Of a stretch of 64,000 nt of DNA, positions 8,306 through 18,493 are shown one piece after another (position 1 is the stretch's first letter; every line of letters begins with the position of its first letter). The translations under genes and the position numbers were made by a program. The DNA is from Polynucleobacter sp. AP-Melu-500A-A1 (GTDB lineage: Bacteria; Pseudomonadota; Gammaproteobacteria; Burkholderiales; Burkholderiaceae): positions 1-64,000 of the forward strand of contig NZ_JACVOZ010000005.1 in the NCBI RefSeq assembly GCF_018882125.1, given 5' to 3'. The notes below the pieces were generated by a model. That model worked only from the letters and a program-made list of their open reading frames with translations, was not told where the DNA came from and searched no databases.

Positions 8306-10207
8306 TTATTTGCCTACAAGCTCTGAATTTATTGTCGATATTGCAGGAAAACGTTGTTTGATGGAATTGCTAATACCTTCCACATCCAGTCCGCACTTGC
8401 TCATTAAGAGGTTGTAATCACCATGTTCGATAAATTGATCAGGAAGACCTAATTGCAAGAGGGGTTTATAAATATCTAAATGAGATAGGGCCTCTAAACA
8501 AGCACTGCCAGCGCCACCTTGAATGGCGCCATCTTCAATCGTGACAAAAAAATCATGATCTGCCGCCAAGGATTTAATGAGATCAAGATCTAAGGGTTTC
8601 ACGAAACGCATATTGGCTACAGTGGCATCAATGCCCTCTGCCACTTCAAGCGCTGGATATAACAAAGTACCAAAAGCCAAAATTGCTAGTCGCTTTCCTG
8701 CAGGCGCATTCGACTTGCGCCGAATCTCCCCCTTGCCCAATGGCAGGGTGCGCAACTCTTTAGAGGGAATAGTGCCAACACCTGAACCACGTGGATAACG
8801 AACTGCACTAGGATGGCTCTGATGGAAAGCAGTGGTCAACAGATCACGACACTCGGCTTCATCAGCAGGAGTCAAAACCAACATGTTTGGAATACACCGT
8901 AAGAAAGGGATATCGTAAGCACCTGCATGCGTTGCGCCATCAGCCCCCACCAAGCCTGCACGATCTAAAGCAAACAATACTGGCAAATCTTGTAGTGCTA
9001 CATCATGAATCAATTGATCATAGCCACGCTGCAAGAAAGTGGAATAAATTGCCACTACTGGTTTCATGCCTTCACAAGCCATACCTGCAGCAAAAGTCAC
9101 GGCATGTTGCTCAGCAATACCAACATCGTAATAGCGTTTTGGAAAATTTTTCTCAAATGCCCCTAGGCCAGAGCCTTCGCGCATTGCTGGTGTAATACCC
9201 ACCAATAATGGATCAGCATGCGCCATATCGCATAACCACTCACCGAATACCTGGGTAAAAGTCATTTTTGAAACGGATGATTTTTTAACGCCTTCTCTAG
9301 GGTTGAATTTGCTGGGGCCGTGATACAGGACAGGATCAGCCTCGGCCAACTCATAGCCTTGGCCTTTACGTGTCACGACATGCAAGAACTGCGGGCCCCG
9401 ACCTTCTAAGGCTAAGCGGCGTACGTTTTGCAACATTGGAATCAAGGCATCCAAATCATGGCCATCAATAGGACCAAAGTAGTTAAATCCGAACTCTTGG
9501 AAAATCGTAGAGGGTGAGACCATGCCTTTAGCATGATCCTCAAGACGTTTAGCAAACTCGCGCAAAGGCGGCGCAATGGACAAAACGCTATCAATTCCTT
9601 TTTTGGTCGCTGAATAAATATTACCGCTCAGTAATCTTGCAAGATGACGGTTCAGTGCGCCCACTGCTGGAGAGATCGACATATCGTTATCATTCAAAAT
9701 GACAACCAGTGGTAAGTCTTCGTACACCCCTGCATTATTCATTGCCTCAAATGCCATACCACCGGTCATTGCGCTATCGCCAATGACGGCTACCGCCACA
9801 TGAGCTTCGCCCTTAGTTTGAAATGCACGAGCCATGCCCATTGCCGCAGAGATACTCGTAGAAGAATGGCCCGTTCCAAAAGCATCAAACTCACTTTCAG
9901 CACGCTGTGGAAATCCAGAGATACCTTTAAATTGACGTAATGTCCCCATTCGCTCGCGACGACCAGTCAATATTTTGTGTGGGTAACTTTGATGCCCAAC
10001 GTCCCATACGATGCGGTCATCTGGAGTATCAAATACATAGTGCAGAGCGATGGATAGCTCAACCGTTCCCAAATTAGAAGAAAGATGTCCACCAGTTTTA
10101 GAAACCGAATCCAAAATAAATTGGCGCAACTCATCCGCAAGAGGAGGAAGCTCTTCTCGAGTCAGCTTTCTTAATTCTTCAGGGGAGTTAATGGAGTCTA
10201 AAGTCAT
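8306..10207 (-). CDS. dxs: 1-deoxy-D-xylulose-5-phosphate synthase
   Basis: Dxs condenses pyruvate and glyceraldehyde 3-phosphate to DXP, feeding isoprenoid, thiamine and pyridoxal synthesis. At 633 residues it is the usual length. The N-terminal thiamine-diphosphate domain shows [14 protein letters not shown] and the GDS...N block ([16 protein letters not shown], then NDNDMSISP). The central transketolase-type domain has [13 protein letters not shown] and [17 protein letters not shown]-terminal domain of about 120 residues completes it. It follows ispA by 20 bases and precedes folE2. Confidence 0.97.
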   Translation of the reverse strand: MTLDSINSPEELRKLTREELPPLADELRQFILDSVSKTGGHLSSNLGTVELSIALHYVFDTPDDRIVWDVGHQSYPHKILTGRRERMGTLRQFKGISGFPQRAESEFDAFGTGHSSTSISAAMGMARAFQTKGEAHVAVAVIGDSAMTGGMAFEAMNNAGVYEDLPLVVILNDNDMSISPAVGALNRHLARLLSGNIYSATKKGIDSVLSIAPPLREFAKRLEDHAKGMVSPSTIFQEFGFNYFGPIDGHDLDALIPMLQNVRRLALEGRGPQFLHVVTRKGQGYELAEADPVLYHGPSKFNPREGVKKSSVSKMTFTQVFGEWLCDMAHADPLLVGITPAMREGSGLGAFEKNFPKRYYDVGIAEQHAVTFAAGMACEGMKPVVAIYSTFLQRGYDQLIHDVALQDLPVLFALDRAGLVGADGATHAGAYDIPFLRCIPNMLVLTPADEAECRDLLTTAFHQSHPSAVRYPRGSGVGTIPSKELRTLPLGKGEIRRKSNAPAGKRLAILAFGTLLYPALEVAEGIDATVANMRFVKPLDLDLIKSLAADHDFFVTIEDGAIQGGAGSACLEALSHLDIYKPLLQLGLPDQFIEHGDYNLLMSKCGLDVEGISNSIKQRFPAISTINSELVGK

Positions 10208-10227
10208 TGAATCTAATGAATATCCAC

Positions 10228-11130
10228 TTATTTACCTCGGTTCACAACCAAAAAGGCTAAATCTTTTAGGGCTTGCGCTTTGCTACCAAAGCTATCTAAG
10301 CTTGCAATGGCAGTTTCTTGTAATTCTTGTGCCGTTTTCTGTGCATAGTCTAAACCCATCAAGGTCACATAGGTTGGCTTATCGTTGATGGCGTCCTTAC
10401 CCGCTGTTTTTCCAAGGGTTTGACTATCAGCAGTCGCATCGAGAACATCATCGACAATCTGAAATGCCAAACCTAGCGCTTGAGAATAATCTTGAAGGTG
10501 CGTCATCTGTATTGCATTGAGATCTGCAGCAATGCCGCCTAATTGAACTGCGCAAGACAATAATGCACCCGTCTTCATCGCATGCATTTGCTTTAAACCC
10601 GCTAAATCCAGTTTCTTGCCAACGCTTTCTAAATCAATCGCTTGGCCACCCGCCATGCCCCTTGATCCTGATGCAGAAGCTAAAGCGCTAATCATGGAAA
10701 GACGTACATCCGCACCACACTTTGCATTTGCCAAGATTTCAAAGGCACGCGTTTGCAGAGCATCACCGACCAAGAGAGCGGTAGCCTCATCGTATGCTTT
10801 ATGCACAGTTGGACGGCCACGACGCAAATCATCATCATCCATACAAGGCATGTCATCATGCACCAATGAATAGGCATGAATACATTCGATGGCTACTGCT
10901 CCAGCATCTAATGCAATTTTTTTAGATGTGCTTTGATCATTACCTAACTGCCCAGCGGCATAAACCAATAAGGGACGAATACGCTTGCCGCCACCTTGAG
11001 CGGCATAACGCATAGCCTCATGTAAGCGCAATGGATTGGTTTGCGCAGAATCCAATAAAACTTCTAAGGCTGCCTCAGTGCGCGCAGAGTGAGAAGTCAG
11101 CCACTCTTGAAATAGATCAACAGAACTCAT
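10228..11130 (-). CDS. ispA: Polyprenyl (farnesyl) diphosphate synthase
   Basis: IspA condenses dimethylallyl or geranyl diphosphate with isopentenyl diphosphate to farnesyl diphosphate. Both Asp-rich motifs are present: [14 protein letters not shown] (first) and DDVLDATAD (second). The block [12 protein letters not shown] is typical of the family. I place the start at the ATG at 11130, which overlaps the xseB stop as TAATG, a sign of translational coupling; this gives 300 residues, the family length. A longer frame to 11184 would run inside xseB. It sits between xseB and dxs, the standard arrangement for this isoprenoid operon. Confidence 0.95.
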   Translation of the reverse strand: MSSVDLFQEWLTSHSARTEAALEVLLDSAQTNPLRLHEAMRYAAQGGGKRIRPLLVYAAGQLGNDQSTSKKIALDAGAVAIECIHAYSLVHDDMPCMDDDDLRRGRPTVHKAYDEATALLVGDALQTRAFEILANAKCGADVRLSMISALASASGSRGMAGGQAIDLESVGKKLDLAGLKQMHAMKTGALLSCAVQLGGIAADLNAIQMTHLQDYSQALGLAFQIVDDVLDATADSQTLGKTAGKDAINDKPTYVTLMGLDYAQKTAQELQETAIASLDSFGSKAQALKDLAFLVVNRGK

Positions 11131-11363
11131 TAAGCCTCGAATACTCTTACCTGTTGCTCCACTTGCGCAAGCACTGCTTGGCAATGCTTAAGTAAAGCTG
11201 CGCCGCGCTGATAGGCTAAAAGCGTTTCCTCTAGTGAAAACTTTCCAGATTCCATATCGGAGATTAACTTTTCAAGCTCTTTGACTGCCTGCTCGTAGCG
11301 TAAATCAGGGTCGATTTGGACTTCAAGGCCGGGTTTTTGGCTCTCAGACTTCTTGGCTGGCAT
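11130..11363 (-). CDS. xseB: Exodeoxyribonuclease VII small subunit
   Basis: XseB pairs in several copies with XseA to degrade single-stranded DNA. The block YEQAVKELEKLISDMESGKF followed by SLEETLLAYQRGAALLKHC is diagnostic. I choose the ATG at 11363 (77 residues) because AAGGAA lies well spaced upstream; an in-frame ATG at 11390 lacks such a site. It is the first gene of the isoprenoid operon, and its stop codon shares a base with the ispA start. The large subunit xseA is not in this window. Confidence 0.93.
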   Translation of the reverse strand: MPAKKSESQKPGLEVQIDPDLRYEQAVKELEKLISDMESGKFSLEETLLAYQRGAALLKHCQAVLAQVEQQVRVFEA

Positions 11364-11523
11364 ATGCGATTTCCTTGATATTTTCCCCATTTTAGCCCCA
11401 CCCTTACGAGGCAGACGAGGTCTAAATGGGTATAATCCTACCCTTCCTTTCCAATATCGATCCGTCGATGGTTGGATTGGTTATTCCGCTTAGCTTCGGC
11501 TGACGTTTTCGGGGGTGGGGAGA

Positions 11524-12630
11524 ATGACTAATCTGGCTACCGCGCAGAAGCTTGCGCCGTCCAATCTACAACTGCCGGTTTCGGCATATTTTGACGCTGA
11601 CTTATATCAGCGAGAAATCGATCTGCTTTTTAAGCAGGGGCCTGGCTATGTCGGCCATGAACTCATGGTTCCTGACCTTGGCTCTTACCAAACATTGGCC
11701 TGCGAAAATGAAGGTCGCTTATTGGTTCGTAATGCTCAGGGTGTTGAGCTACTCTCTAATGTCTGCCGCCATCGCCAAGCACTCATGCTCAATGGTCGTG
11801 GAACGGCTGAAAATATTGTGTGTCCCCTGCATCGCTGGACCTATGACTTGGGGGGTAACTTATTAGGCGCTCCTCACTTTGAAGACAAGCCTTGCTTAAA
11901 TCTAGGTAAATCTCCTTTACAAAATTGGCAAGGACTTTTATTCGAGGGTCCGCGCGATGTTCGCACTGATTTAGCGAACCTGGGAGTGGCAGAAGATTTG
12001 AAGTTTGATGGATACATGCTTGACCATGTAGAAGTACATGACTGCAATTACAACTGGAAAACGTTCATCGAGGTTTATCTCGAGGACTATCACGTCGTTC
12101 CTTTTCATCCAGGCCTTGGTAAATTTGTTTCTTGTGAAGATTTGCATTGGGAATTTGGGGATTGGCACAGCGTGCAAACGGTTGGTATCCATAAAGATCT
12201 GGAAACGCCGGGTTCTGCAAATTACCGAAAATGGCATGAAGCAGTCCTGCGTCAATATGAGGGCAAAACTCCAAGGCATGGTGCCATCTGGTTAACCTAC
12301 TACCCCAATGTCATGGTGGAGTGGTATCCCGGCGTCCTTTGTATTTCTACTTTGCATCCACTAGGCCCCAATAAGACCCGCAACATTGTTGAGTTTTATT
12401 ATCCTGAAGAAATTGCCCTATTTGAGCGTGAATTTGTCGAAGCAGAACGTGCTGCCTATATGGAAACCTGCATAGAGGATGATGAGATCGCAGAACGCAT
12501 GGATGCTGGACGCGCTGCACTGCTAGCGCGTGGTGTTAATGAGATTGGGCCATATCAAAGTCCTATGGAAGACGGAATGCAACATTTTCATGAATGGTAT
12601 CGTCGCGTCATGAACTTTCAAGGCGCATAA
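11524..12630 (+). CDS. Rieske-type ring-hydroxylating oxygenase, alpha-subunit family
   Basis: This 368-residue protein has an N-terminal Rieske [2Fe-2S] domain with C81, H83, C100 and H103 (CRH...CPLH). A catalytic domain follows, whose mononuclear-iron site includes H190 and H195 (DYHVVPFH). Such enzymes hydroxylate aromatic or quaternary-ammonium substrates and need a reductase. No beta subunit or reductase gene is adjacent, so the substrate cannot be told from context. The ATG at 11524 follows a G-rich stretch (GGGGTGGGGAG) that can serve as ribosome binding site. It is divergent from xseB and 37 bases before the sulfurtransferase gene. Confidence 0.88.
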   Translation: MTNLATAQKLAPSNLQLPVSAYFDADLYQREIDLLFKQGPGYVGHELMVPDLGSYQTLACENEGRLLVRNAQGVELLSNVCRHRQALMLNGRGTAENIVCPLHRWTYDLGGNLLGAPHFEDKPCLNLGKSPLQNWQGLLFEGPRDVRTDLANLGVAEDLKFDGYMLDHVEVHDCNYNWKTFIEVYLEDYHVVPFHPGLGKFVSCEDLHWEFGDWHSVQTVGIHKDLETPGSANYRKWHEAVLRQYEGKTPRHGAIWLTYYPNVMVEWYPGVLCISTLHPLGPNKTRNIVEFYYPEEIALFEREFVEAERAAYMETCIEDDEIAERMDAGRAALLARGVNEIGPYQSPMEDGMQHFHEWYRRVMNFQGA

Positions 12631-12667
12631 TTAAGGCAGTTCCCAACTCACCCATTTAGGAAGCTTT

Positions 12668-13498
12668 ATGACTCCTCTAATTACCGCAAACCAGTTAGAA
12701 GAAATCATCAATAGTGGTGAGAATGTCTTATTGTGTGATTGCCGGTTTGATTTAACAAACCCAGAAGCCGGCAGAAAAGCCTACGAAGAGAGTCACATGC
12801 TAGGCGCCATCTATGTAGATCTTGATCAAGATTTATCTGGCCCTAAAACTGGTAGTAACGGTCGTCATCCGCTACCTAGTCCAGAGGCATGGGCACAAAC
12901 TAAAACACGCCTTGGTATCAATGGCAATACCCTTGTAGTTGCTTATGACAAACAAGGTTCGGTATATGCCAGTCGTTTATGGTGGATGCTCAAAGCTACT
13001 GGACATGCCAATGTTCGCGTTCTCGATGGTGGCTTAGATGCCTGGAATGGTCCAATGGGCAGCATCCCTCGCCAGCCCACCCCAAGCCCACACCCACAAT
13101 CACCCATGCCGTATTTTGGCTTGGCACTGGTTGATGAACTCATGAGCAATATATCTTCCAAGAAAAATATAGTGCTCGATGCAAGATCCAATGATCGCTT
13201 TCATGGTGAAAATGAAACCATCGATCCCATCGGTGGTCATATCCCTGGCGCAATCAATCATTTTTTTAAAAACAATTTATCAGCCACCACCTTCAAAGCG
13301 CCCGAGCAACTCTATAAACAGTTTCTAGAATTATTGGGCTCCACCAAAGCTTCCGAGGTCATTCATTCGTGTGGCTCAGGTGTGAGTGCTTGTCATAACC
13401 TTTTAGCCATGGAAGCTGCAGGCCTCAAAGGCTCACGTCTTTATGTAGGCAGTTGGAGCGAGTGGTGCTCCAATCCCGATAGGCCAATCGAACTTTAG
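12668..13498 (+). CDS. sseA: 3-mercaptopyruvate (or thiosulfate) sulfurtransferase
   Basis: The 276-residue protein has two rhodanese domains, an inactive N-terminal one and a C-terminal one with catalytic Cys235 in HSCGSGVSACH. A CG-S/T-GV loop is typical of mercaptopyruvate sulfurtransferases, whereas thiosulfate-specific rhodaneses carry CRKGVT. It moves sulfur from 3-mercaptopyruvate to cyanide or thiol acceptors in the cytoplasm. It lies just after the Rieske gene and may share its transcript. Its end overlaps the convergent ZIP gene by four bases. Confidence 0.9.
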   Translation: MTPLITANQLEEIINSGENVLLCDCRFDLTNPEAGRKAYEESHMLGAIYVDLDQDLSGPKTGSNGRHPLPSPEAWAQTKTRLGINGNTLVVAYDKQGSVYASRLWWMLKATGHANVRVLDGGLDAWNGPMGSIPRQPTPSPHPQSPMPYFGLALVDELMSNISSKKNIVLDARSNDRFHGENETIDPIGGHIPGAINHFFKNNLSATTFKAPEQLYKQFLELLGSTKASEVIHSCGSGVSACHNLLAMEAAGLKGSRLYVGSWSEWCSNPDRPIEL

Positions 13499-14268
13499 TG
13501 CAGCAGAGACAGTAGGATCACAAATCCTACTCCACATGCAATCAAGACTGTTTGACGCAAAGATTCTGCCCAGTGTGGGCGACGATGCATTTGCGGAATG
13601 AGATCACTTACCGCAATATAAATAAAACTGCTTGCAGCAATGACTAATAAATAAGGCATTGCTGTATTTGCCTTCTCTAGGAAGAAATAAGCCAACACAC
13701 CACCAACAACTGCTGATAAGCCACAAATAAAGTTATAGAGCAGAGCACGCGCTCTTGAGAAGCCAGCGTTAAGCAGGACGATGAAATCACCAATCTCTTG
13801 TGGAATCTCATGGGCAATGATGGCAATCGCGGTAAAGATACCCACTTGATAGTCGGCCATAAAAGCGGCGGCAATCAAAATACCGTCAACAAAATTATGA
13901 ATGCCATCACCCACCAAAATCATCCAACCACTACGCCCAGCATTCTCTGCATCGTGTCCATGATGATGGTGATGACCATCTCCTTCATGATGATGATCAT
14001 GGCGAAGGAGTGCAATTTTCTCGAGCAAGAAAAATCCCAGTAAGCCAGCTAGTAAAGTAGCAAACAGTAATTGAGGGCTGGCGCCCTCCATACTAAATGC
14101 TTCAGGTAGGGAATGGAGCAAGGCGGTGGCCAATAAGATGCCCACCGACAAACTCACCATATTGTTCACCATCTTGGACAGCAATGCCAAAGAACAACTG
14201 GCAGCTACCAAAACGCTAGCGGTTCCTGCCAGCGCGGTAACTAAAAGAATGGTTTGTAAAACCGACAT
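13495..14268 (-). CDS. ZIP family metal transporter
   Basis: This 257-residue inner-membrane protein has about eight predicted membrane segments. A His-rich cytoplasmic loop near residues 92-110 (HDHHHEGDGHHHHHGHD) is the hallmark of ZIP carriers. Metal-site segments HNFVDGILIAAAF and HEIPQEIGDF contain the conserved His/Glu residues of the transport path. It probably imports zinc or another divalent cation. It starts five bases after the hydrolase gene, so polA, the hydrolase and this gene likely form one transcription unit. Confidence 0.92.
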   Translation of the reverse strand: MSVLQTILLVTALAGTASVLVAASCSLALLSKMVNNMVSLSVGILLATALLHSLPEAFSMEGASPQLLFATLLAGLLGFFLLEKIALLRHDHHHEGDGHHHHHGHDAENAGRSGWMILVGDGIHNFVDGILIAAAFMADYQVGIFTAIAIIAHEIPQEIGDFIVLLNAGFSRARALLYNFICGLSAVVGGVLAYFFLEKANTAMPYLLVIAASSFIYIAVSDLIPQMHRRPHWAESLRQTVLIACGVGFVILLSLLH

Positions 14269-14273
14269 GCGGT

Positions 14274-15149
14274 TTAAGCTACCCCATTTTTCTTAAACCA
14301 AGCTAGGCACTTTTCCCAGCCATCTTTTGCAGGGCCCTCACGATAGGAGGCACGATAGTCTGCGTGGAAGGCATGTGGCGCATCTGGATACACCTCAATC
14401 ATGGAAGCTTTAGCAGCAGGATTTTTAGGGGCTGCTTGCGCTAAAGCGGCGCGCATTTGCTCCACACTTTCTAATGAGATGCCAGTATCAGCGCCGCCAT
14501 ACAAACCCAGAACAGGCGCTTTGAGCTCGGCAGCAATATCGACAGGATGACGTGGGTTACCTTCAGTTTTTTCGCCAATTAAACGACCGTACCAGGCTAC
14601 ACCTGCTCGTACTTGGGGCAAGGTAGCGACGAGCCAAGTAATTCGACCTCCCCAACAAAAGCCAGTCACACCAACTCTTTTGAGATCACCACCATTTTTT
14701 CCAGCCCACACTAAGGCAGCTTGAAAATCATTGATCACTTGTGCATCCGTTGTTTTGGCCACAATATTCTTCTGAATCTCTGCCACCGTTCCATAAGAAT
14801 TAGGATCGCCAGCACGAGTAAATTTCTCGGGCGCAATGGCAAGATAGCCCAGTTTGGCAAAACGTCTTGTGATATCAGCAATGTGTTCATGCACACCAAA
14901 GATTTCGCTAATCACAATCACGATAGGCAGTGAACCTTTGGATGCTTCAGGACGAGATACATAGGCTGGCATCTGAAAACTGCCCACCGGAATCATTTGT
15001 TCGCCTGCTTTAATGCCCTTGAAATCGGTTTCAATAGCAGCAGCCATGACCGGCTCGGATGCAGCAACAAATCCGATACCAATTCCGGTTGCACCGATTG
15101 CGGATGCCTTCATAAAAGATCTTCTACTATTTTGTGCTTTGTCATTCAT
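14274..15149 (-). CDS. Dienelactone hydrolase family protein with Tat-like signal
   Basis: This alpha/beta hydrolase has a nucleophile Cys165 in GFCWGG and a late His in HAFHADYR, the DLH-type Cys-Asp-His triad. The N-terminus carries NSRRSFMKASAIGATG, a twin-arginine motif followed by a hydrophobic stretch ending near PVMA, so export by the Tat pathway is likely. The ATG at 15149 has GGAG seven bases upstream (291 residues); an ATG at 15152 is adjacent. It starts 14 bases after polA. True dienelactones are products of chloroaromatic breakdown, but many family members have other ester substrates, so the substrate is open. Confidence 0.88.
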   Translation of the reverse strand: MNDKAQNSRRSFMKASAIGATGIGIGFVAASEPVMAAAIETDFKGIKAGEQMIPVGSFQMPAYVSRPEASKGSLPIVIVISEIFGVHEHIADITRRFAKLGYLAIAPEKFTRAGDPNSYGTVAEIQKNIVAKTTDAQVINDFQAALVWAGKNGGDLKRVGVTGFCWGGRITWLVATLPQVRAGVAWYGRLIGEKTEGNPRHPVDIAAELKAPVLGLYGGADTGISLESVEQMRAALAQAAPKNPAAKASMIEVYPDAPHAFHADYRASYREGPAKDGWEKCLAWFKKNGVA

Positions 15150-15163
15150 CATTTGTCTCCGTT

Positions 15164-17986
15164 TTAATGTGCTTCTTCCCAATTATCACCAATCCCAATA
15201 CTAACCACCAAGGGAACTTTGAGTGCGGCTACATTGCACATCAAATCAGGCAACTTCGCTTGTAAAAGCTCTAACTCATCGTATGGCACGTCAAATACCA
15301 ATTCATCATGAACCTGTAACAACATCTTGGTCTTTAACTTCTCTTTTTCAAGCCAGTTTTGGCTAGCAATCATCGCCAACTTGATTAAATCGGCAGCCGT
15401 CCCTTGCATTGGGGCATTAATGGCAGCACGCTCTGCCCCCTGGCGACGGGGGCCATTCGAGCCTTTAATCTCGGGAAGCCAAAGACGTCTACCAAAAACC
15501 GTCTCTACATAGCCATTCTCACGCGCCTCCAGGCGAGTGCGCTCCATATATTGTGCAACCCCTGGATAGCGATCGAAATACTTGGCAATGTAGTTTTGTG
15601 CTGCTGAGCGCTCAATGCCTAGATTACCTGCCAAACCAAAAGCACTCATGCCATAAATTAATCCGAAGTTAATCACTTTGGCATAACGACGCTGCTCAGA
15701 ATTCACCTCATCCAAAGCAATACCAAAGATCTCAGCAGCAGTTGCTTGGTGTACATCCTTGCCAGTCCTAAATGCTTCTAGAAGATTTTCATCCTCAGCA
15801 ATGTGCGCCATGATACGCAATTCAATTTGTGAATAGTCAGCAGATAAAAGTTTGCAACCTTGCGCAGGAATAAATGCCTCTCGAATACGACGCCCCTCTT
15901 CGGTACGCACGGGAATATTTTGCAAATTGGGATCACTTGAAGCCAGACGGCCTGTAACAGCAGTAGCTTGAGAAAAATTCGTATGAACACGACCCGTCTT
16001 GGGATCTGCCATGCGTGGCAATTTTTCAATATAGGTTGACATTAATTTAGCCAAGCTACGGTAATCCAAAATTCGCGCTGGCAAGGGATAGTCTTCAGCT
16101 AATTTCTGCAATACCTCTTCATCAGTTGATGGTGCGCCAGAAGGCGTCTTTTTGATTACCGGTAATTCCAACTGGCCAAATAGAATCTCCGCGATCTGCT
16201 TTGGCGACTGAATATTAAAGGGCTGACCTGCCAGTTGATGAATTTCCCCCTCTAACTCAAGTAAGCGTTTACCAACCTGCTGACCCTGTTTGGCCAATAA
16301 GGCTGAGTCAATCCGAATGCCATTGCGTTCCATGATTCCCAGAACGCGCATGGCGGGCATTTCTATCTGTTCATAAATATAGAGCAGTCCTGGATTTTCC
16401 TGAATCTGCGGCCAAAGCTCCAGATGTAGGCGCAAAGTAATGTCTGCATCCTCAGCTGCGTAGTTTGTCGCAACCGCAAGGTCAACCTGATCAAAGCCTA
16501 TCTGATGAACGCCTTTGCCACAGACCTCTTCATAGCGAATAGTTTTCATTCCCAGATGGCGTTCGGCCAAGCTATCCATGTTGTGAGGCATGTGAGACTC
16601 GAGCACATAAGACTCGAGCAAAGTATCAAATGCAACACCTTGAAGTGTGATGCCATAGTTGGCAAAAATATGAATGTCGTACTTCAGATTTTGTCCAACT
16701 TTGAAGTGATCCGCATTCTCTAGCCATGGCCTGATGCGCGAGAGAACATATTCTCTGTCCAATTGCACTTCACCATTGCGATGTGCTACCGGAATGTAAC
16801 AAGCTTCGCCAGGTTTTACTGATAAAGAAATTCCCACTAACTCTGCTGCTAATGCATCCAGACTAGTTGTTTCAGTATCGACTGCAGTCAGTGAGGATGT
16901 TTCAATCTTTTTCAACCACTTCTCTAATCCAGCTTCATCGACCACACATTCGTACTGACGCTCAATAGCATCTTGCAAATCCGTAGTGTCTTGCGATAAA
17001 GCTTTAGTGGGTGATGATGCAATCGAGCGAGATTTTTTTTCCTCGAGCACTTCTTGGGCGATTGGCGTGCCAGCTAAATCTACGGCACTCTCCACCTCTA
17101 GAGGCTTATCTGAAGGGCTTTCTAGGCGCTTTTCAACATCCCTTAGCCATGATTTAAAAGCGTATCGCTCAAATAAATCACGCAGGAGTTGTGCATCTTC
17201 TGGCTTGGCATGTAAATCATCTAGGCCAGGCAAATGTGGAGAGAGATCGCAATCTTTTTTAACGGTAATGAGTTGGCGCGCCTGTGGCAACCAATCTAAT
17301 GAGGCGCGTAAATTATCACCAACAACGCCTTTGACTTGATCTGCGTTTGCCATCAAGTTATCCAGATTGCCAAATTCTGCTAACCACTTATTAGCTGTTT
17401 TCGGGCCCGCTTTCGGAACTCCTGGAACGTTATCTACTGCATCACCAATGATCGATAAATAATCCACGATCAAATCCGGTGGGACCCCAAATTTTTCAAT
17501 AACACCATCGATATCGAGTTTTTCATTGGTCATCGTATTAATCAAGGTGACAGATGGATTAACCAATTGCGCCAAATCTTTATCGCCAGTAGAGATGATC
17601 GTTTCCCATCCTGCTTGAGTAGCCTGACAAGATAAAGTGGCGATCACATCATCAGCTTCAACACCCGAAACCATTAATACTGGCCAACCCATTGCTTTGA
17701 CCATTGCATGAATGGGCTCAATTTGTTTAACCAAATCCTCTGGCATGGGGGAGCGATGCGCTTTGTACTCAGGGTACATTTCATCGCGAAAAGTCTTCCC
17801 TTTGGCATCAAAAACGCAAGCAATATGGTCAGCCTTGATTTCGGAACGAGCCCGACGCATCATATTGACCATCCCATAGATAGCGCCAGTGGGATCGCCG
17901 GCCCCATTGCGTAGGTCTGGCATGGCATGAAAGGCGCGATAAAGGTAGCTAGAACCGTCTACCAACAAGAGTCTATGTTTAGTCAT
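15164..17986 (-). CDS. polA: DNA polymerase I
   Basis: PolA fills gaps and removes RNA primers. The 940-residue protein shows all three parts. The N-terminal 5'-3' exonuclease has LLLVDGSSYLYRAFHA and ISTGDKDLAQLV. The central proofreading domain has AVDTETTSL near residue 385. The C-terminal polymerase has motif A LLSADYSQIELRIMAH, the O-helix RRYAKVINFGLIYGMS and motif C LQVHDELVFDVP. The ATG at 17986 is preferred to an upstream frame start at 18001. No clear ribosome binding site precedes it, and a TACGAT hexamer ends six bases before it. Confidence 0.97.
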   Translation of the reverse strand: MTKHRLLLVDGSSYLYRAFHAMPDLRNGAGDPTGAIYGMVNMMRRARSEIKADHIACVFDAKGKTFRDEMYPEYKAHRSPMPEDLVKQIEPIHAMVKAMGWPVLMVSGVEADDVIATLSCQATQAGWETIISTGDKDLAQLVNPSVTLINTMTNEKLDIDGVIEKFGVPPDLIVDYLSIIGDAVDNVPGVPKAGPKTANKWLAEFGNLDNLMANADQVKGVVGDNLRASLDWLPQARQLITVKKDCDLSPHLPGLDDLHAKPEDAQLLRDLFERYAFKSWLRDVEKRLESPSDKPLEVESAVDLAGTPIAQEVLEEKKSRSIASSPTKALSQDTTDLQDAIERQYECVVDEAGLEKWLKKIETSSLTAVDTETTSLDALAAELVGISLSVKPGEACYIPVAHRNGEVQLDREYVLSRIRPWLENADHFKVGQNLKYDIHIFANYGITLQGVAFDTLLESYVLESHMPHNMDSLAERHLGMKTIRYEEVCGKGVHQIGFDQVDLAVATNYAAEDADITLRLHLELWPQIQENPGLLYIYEQIEMPAMRVLGIMERNGIRIDSALLAKQGQQVGKRLLELEGEIHQLAGQPFNIQSPKQIAEILFGQLELPVIKKTPSGAPSTDEEVLQKLAEDYPLPARILDYRSLAKLMSTYIEKLPRMADPKTGRVHTNFSQATAVTGRLASSDPNLQNIPVRTEEGRRIREAFIPAQGCKLLSADYSQIELRIMAHIAEDENLLEAFRTGKDVHQATAAEIFGIALDEVNSEQRRYAKVINFGLIYGMSAFGLAGNLGIERSAAQNYIAKYFDRYPGVAQYMERTRLEARENGYVETVFGRRLWLPEIKGSNGPRRQGAERAAINAPMQGTAADLIKLAMIASQNWLEKEKLKTKMLLQVHDELVFDVPYDELELLQAKLPDLMCNVAALKVPLVVSIGIGDNWEEAH

Positions 17987-18068
17987 ACCGCAATCGTACA
18001 ATCTAGTTGTGAATTGCCTACAGGACTGGTTAAGTAACCACCCACAAGTAGGCTTTAAAAGGTGAAAA

Positions 18069-18476
18069 ATGATGCATGCTCTTACTAACTTAATTGGCCA
18101 TTTTTTCAGCCAAAACCTTGCTCTGATGAGCTTTTTAGTCTGTTTTGGACTCTTTGGTACTAGCCTGACCCAAGCACAGAATAACAGTCAGGCCCTAAGC
18201 CCCGCTGAGCTCAATCGGATCAATAACCAGCCCCTAGCGCCAAGCGTTAGTGCCACTGGCGTGATTAACGCGCCCGAGGGTCGCAAACCAAGCTACCAAT
18301 ACAAGGCTACGAACGGTACTGAGATCACCGAATACAAGGATATCAACGCACCTACTCAGGTAGATGTCAAGACACCCTATACCAGCTATGAAATGGCGCC
18401 GCCTACTTCAGTCATGCCTGGCGTTCCCAAAGAAACGGATTTGCTAAGCGTCCCCAGTATTAGCATCCCCTTCTAA
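18069..18476 (+). CDS. Small exported protein, possibly DUF2782-like
   Basis: This 135-residue protein has a hydrophobic N-terminal segment near residues 17-36 ending SLTQAQ, consistent with a cleaved signal peptide. The mature part is Pro/Asn-rich with YKATNGTEITEYKD and a KTPYTSYEMAPP block. Small exported proteins with a short 'TEYR/K-V-V' core (DUF2782) commonly sit between polA and thrB in betaproteobacteria. Position and shape fit that family, but I cannot confirm it by alignment. Function unknown; probably periplasmic. It ends 17 bases before thrB. Confidence 0.75.
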   Translation: MMHALTNLIGHFFSQNLALMSFLVCFGLFGTSLTQAQNNSQALSPAELNRINNQPLAPSVSATGVINAPEGRKPSYQYKATNGTEITEYKDINAPTQVDVKTPYTSYEMAPPTSVMPGVPKETDLLSVPSISIPF

Positions 18477-18493
18477 TTACCACTTAGCAATCT

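Noticed and set aside
11131-11184. Longer start for ispA
   Set aside because: Would place 18 codons inside xseB, while the TAATG overlap at 11130 gives a standard start and length.
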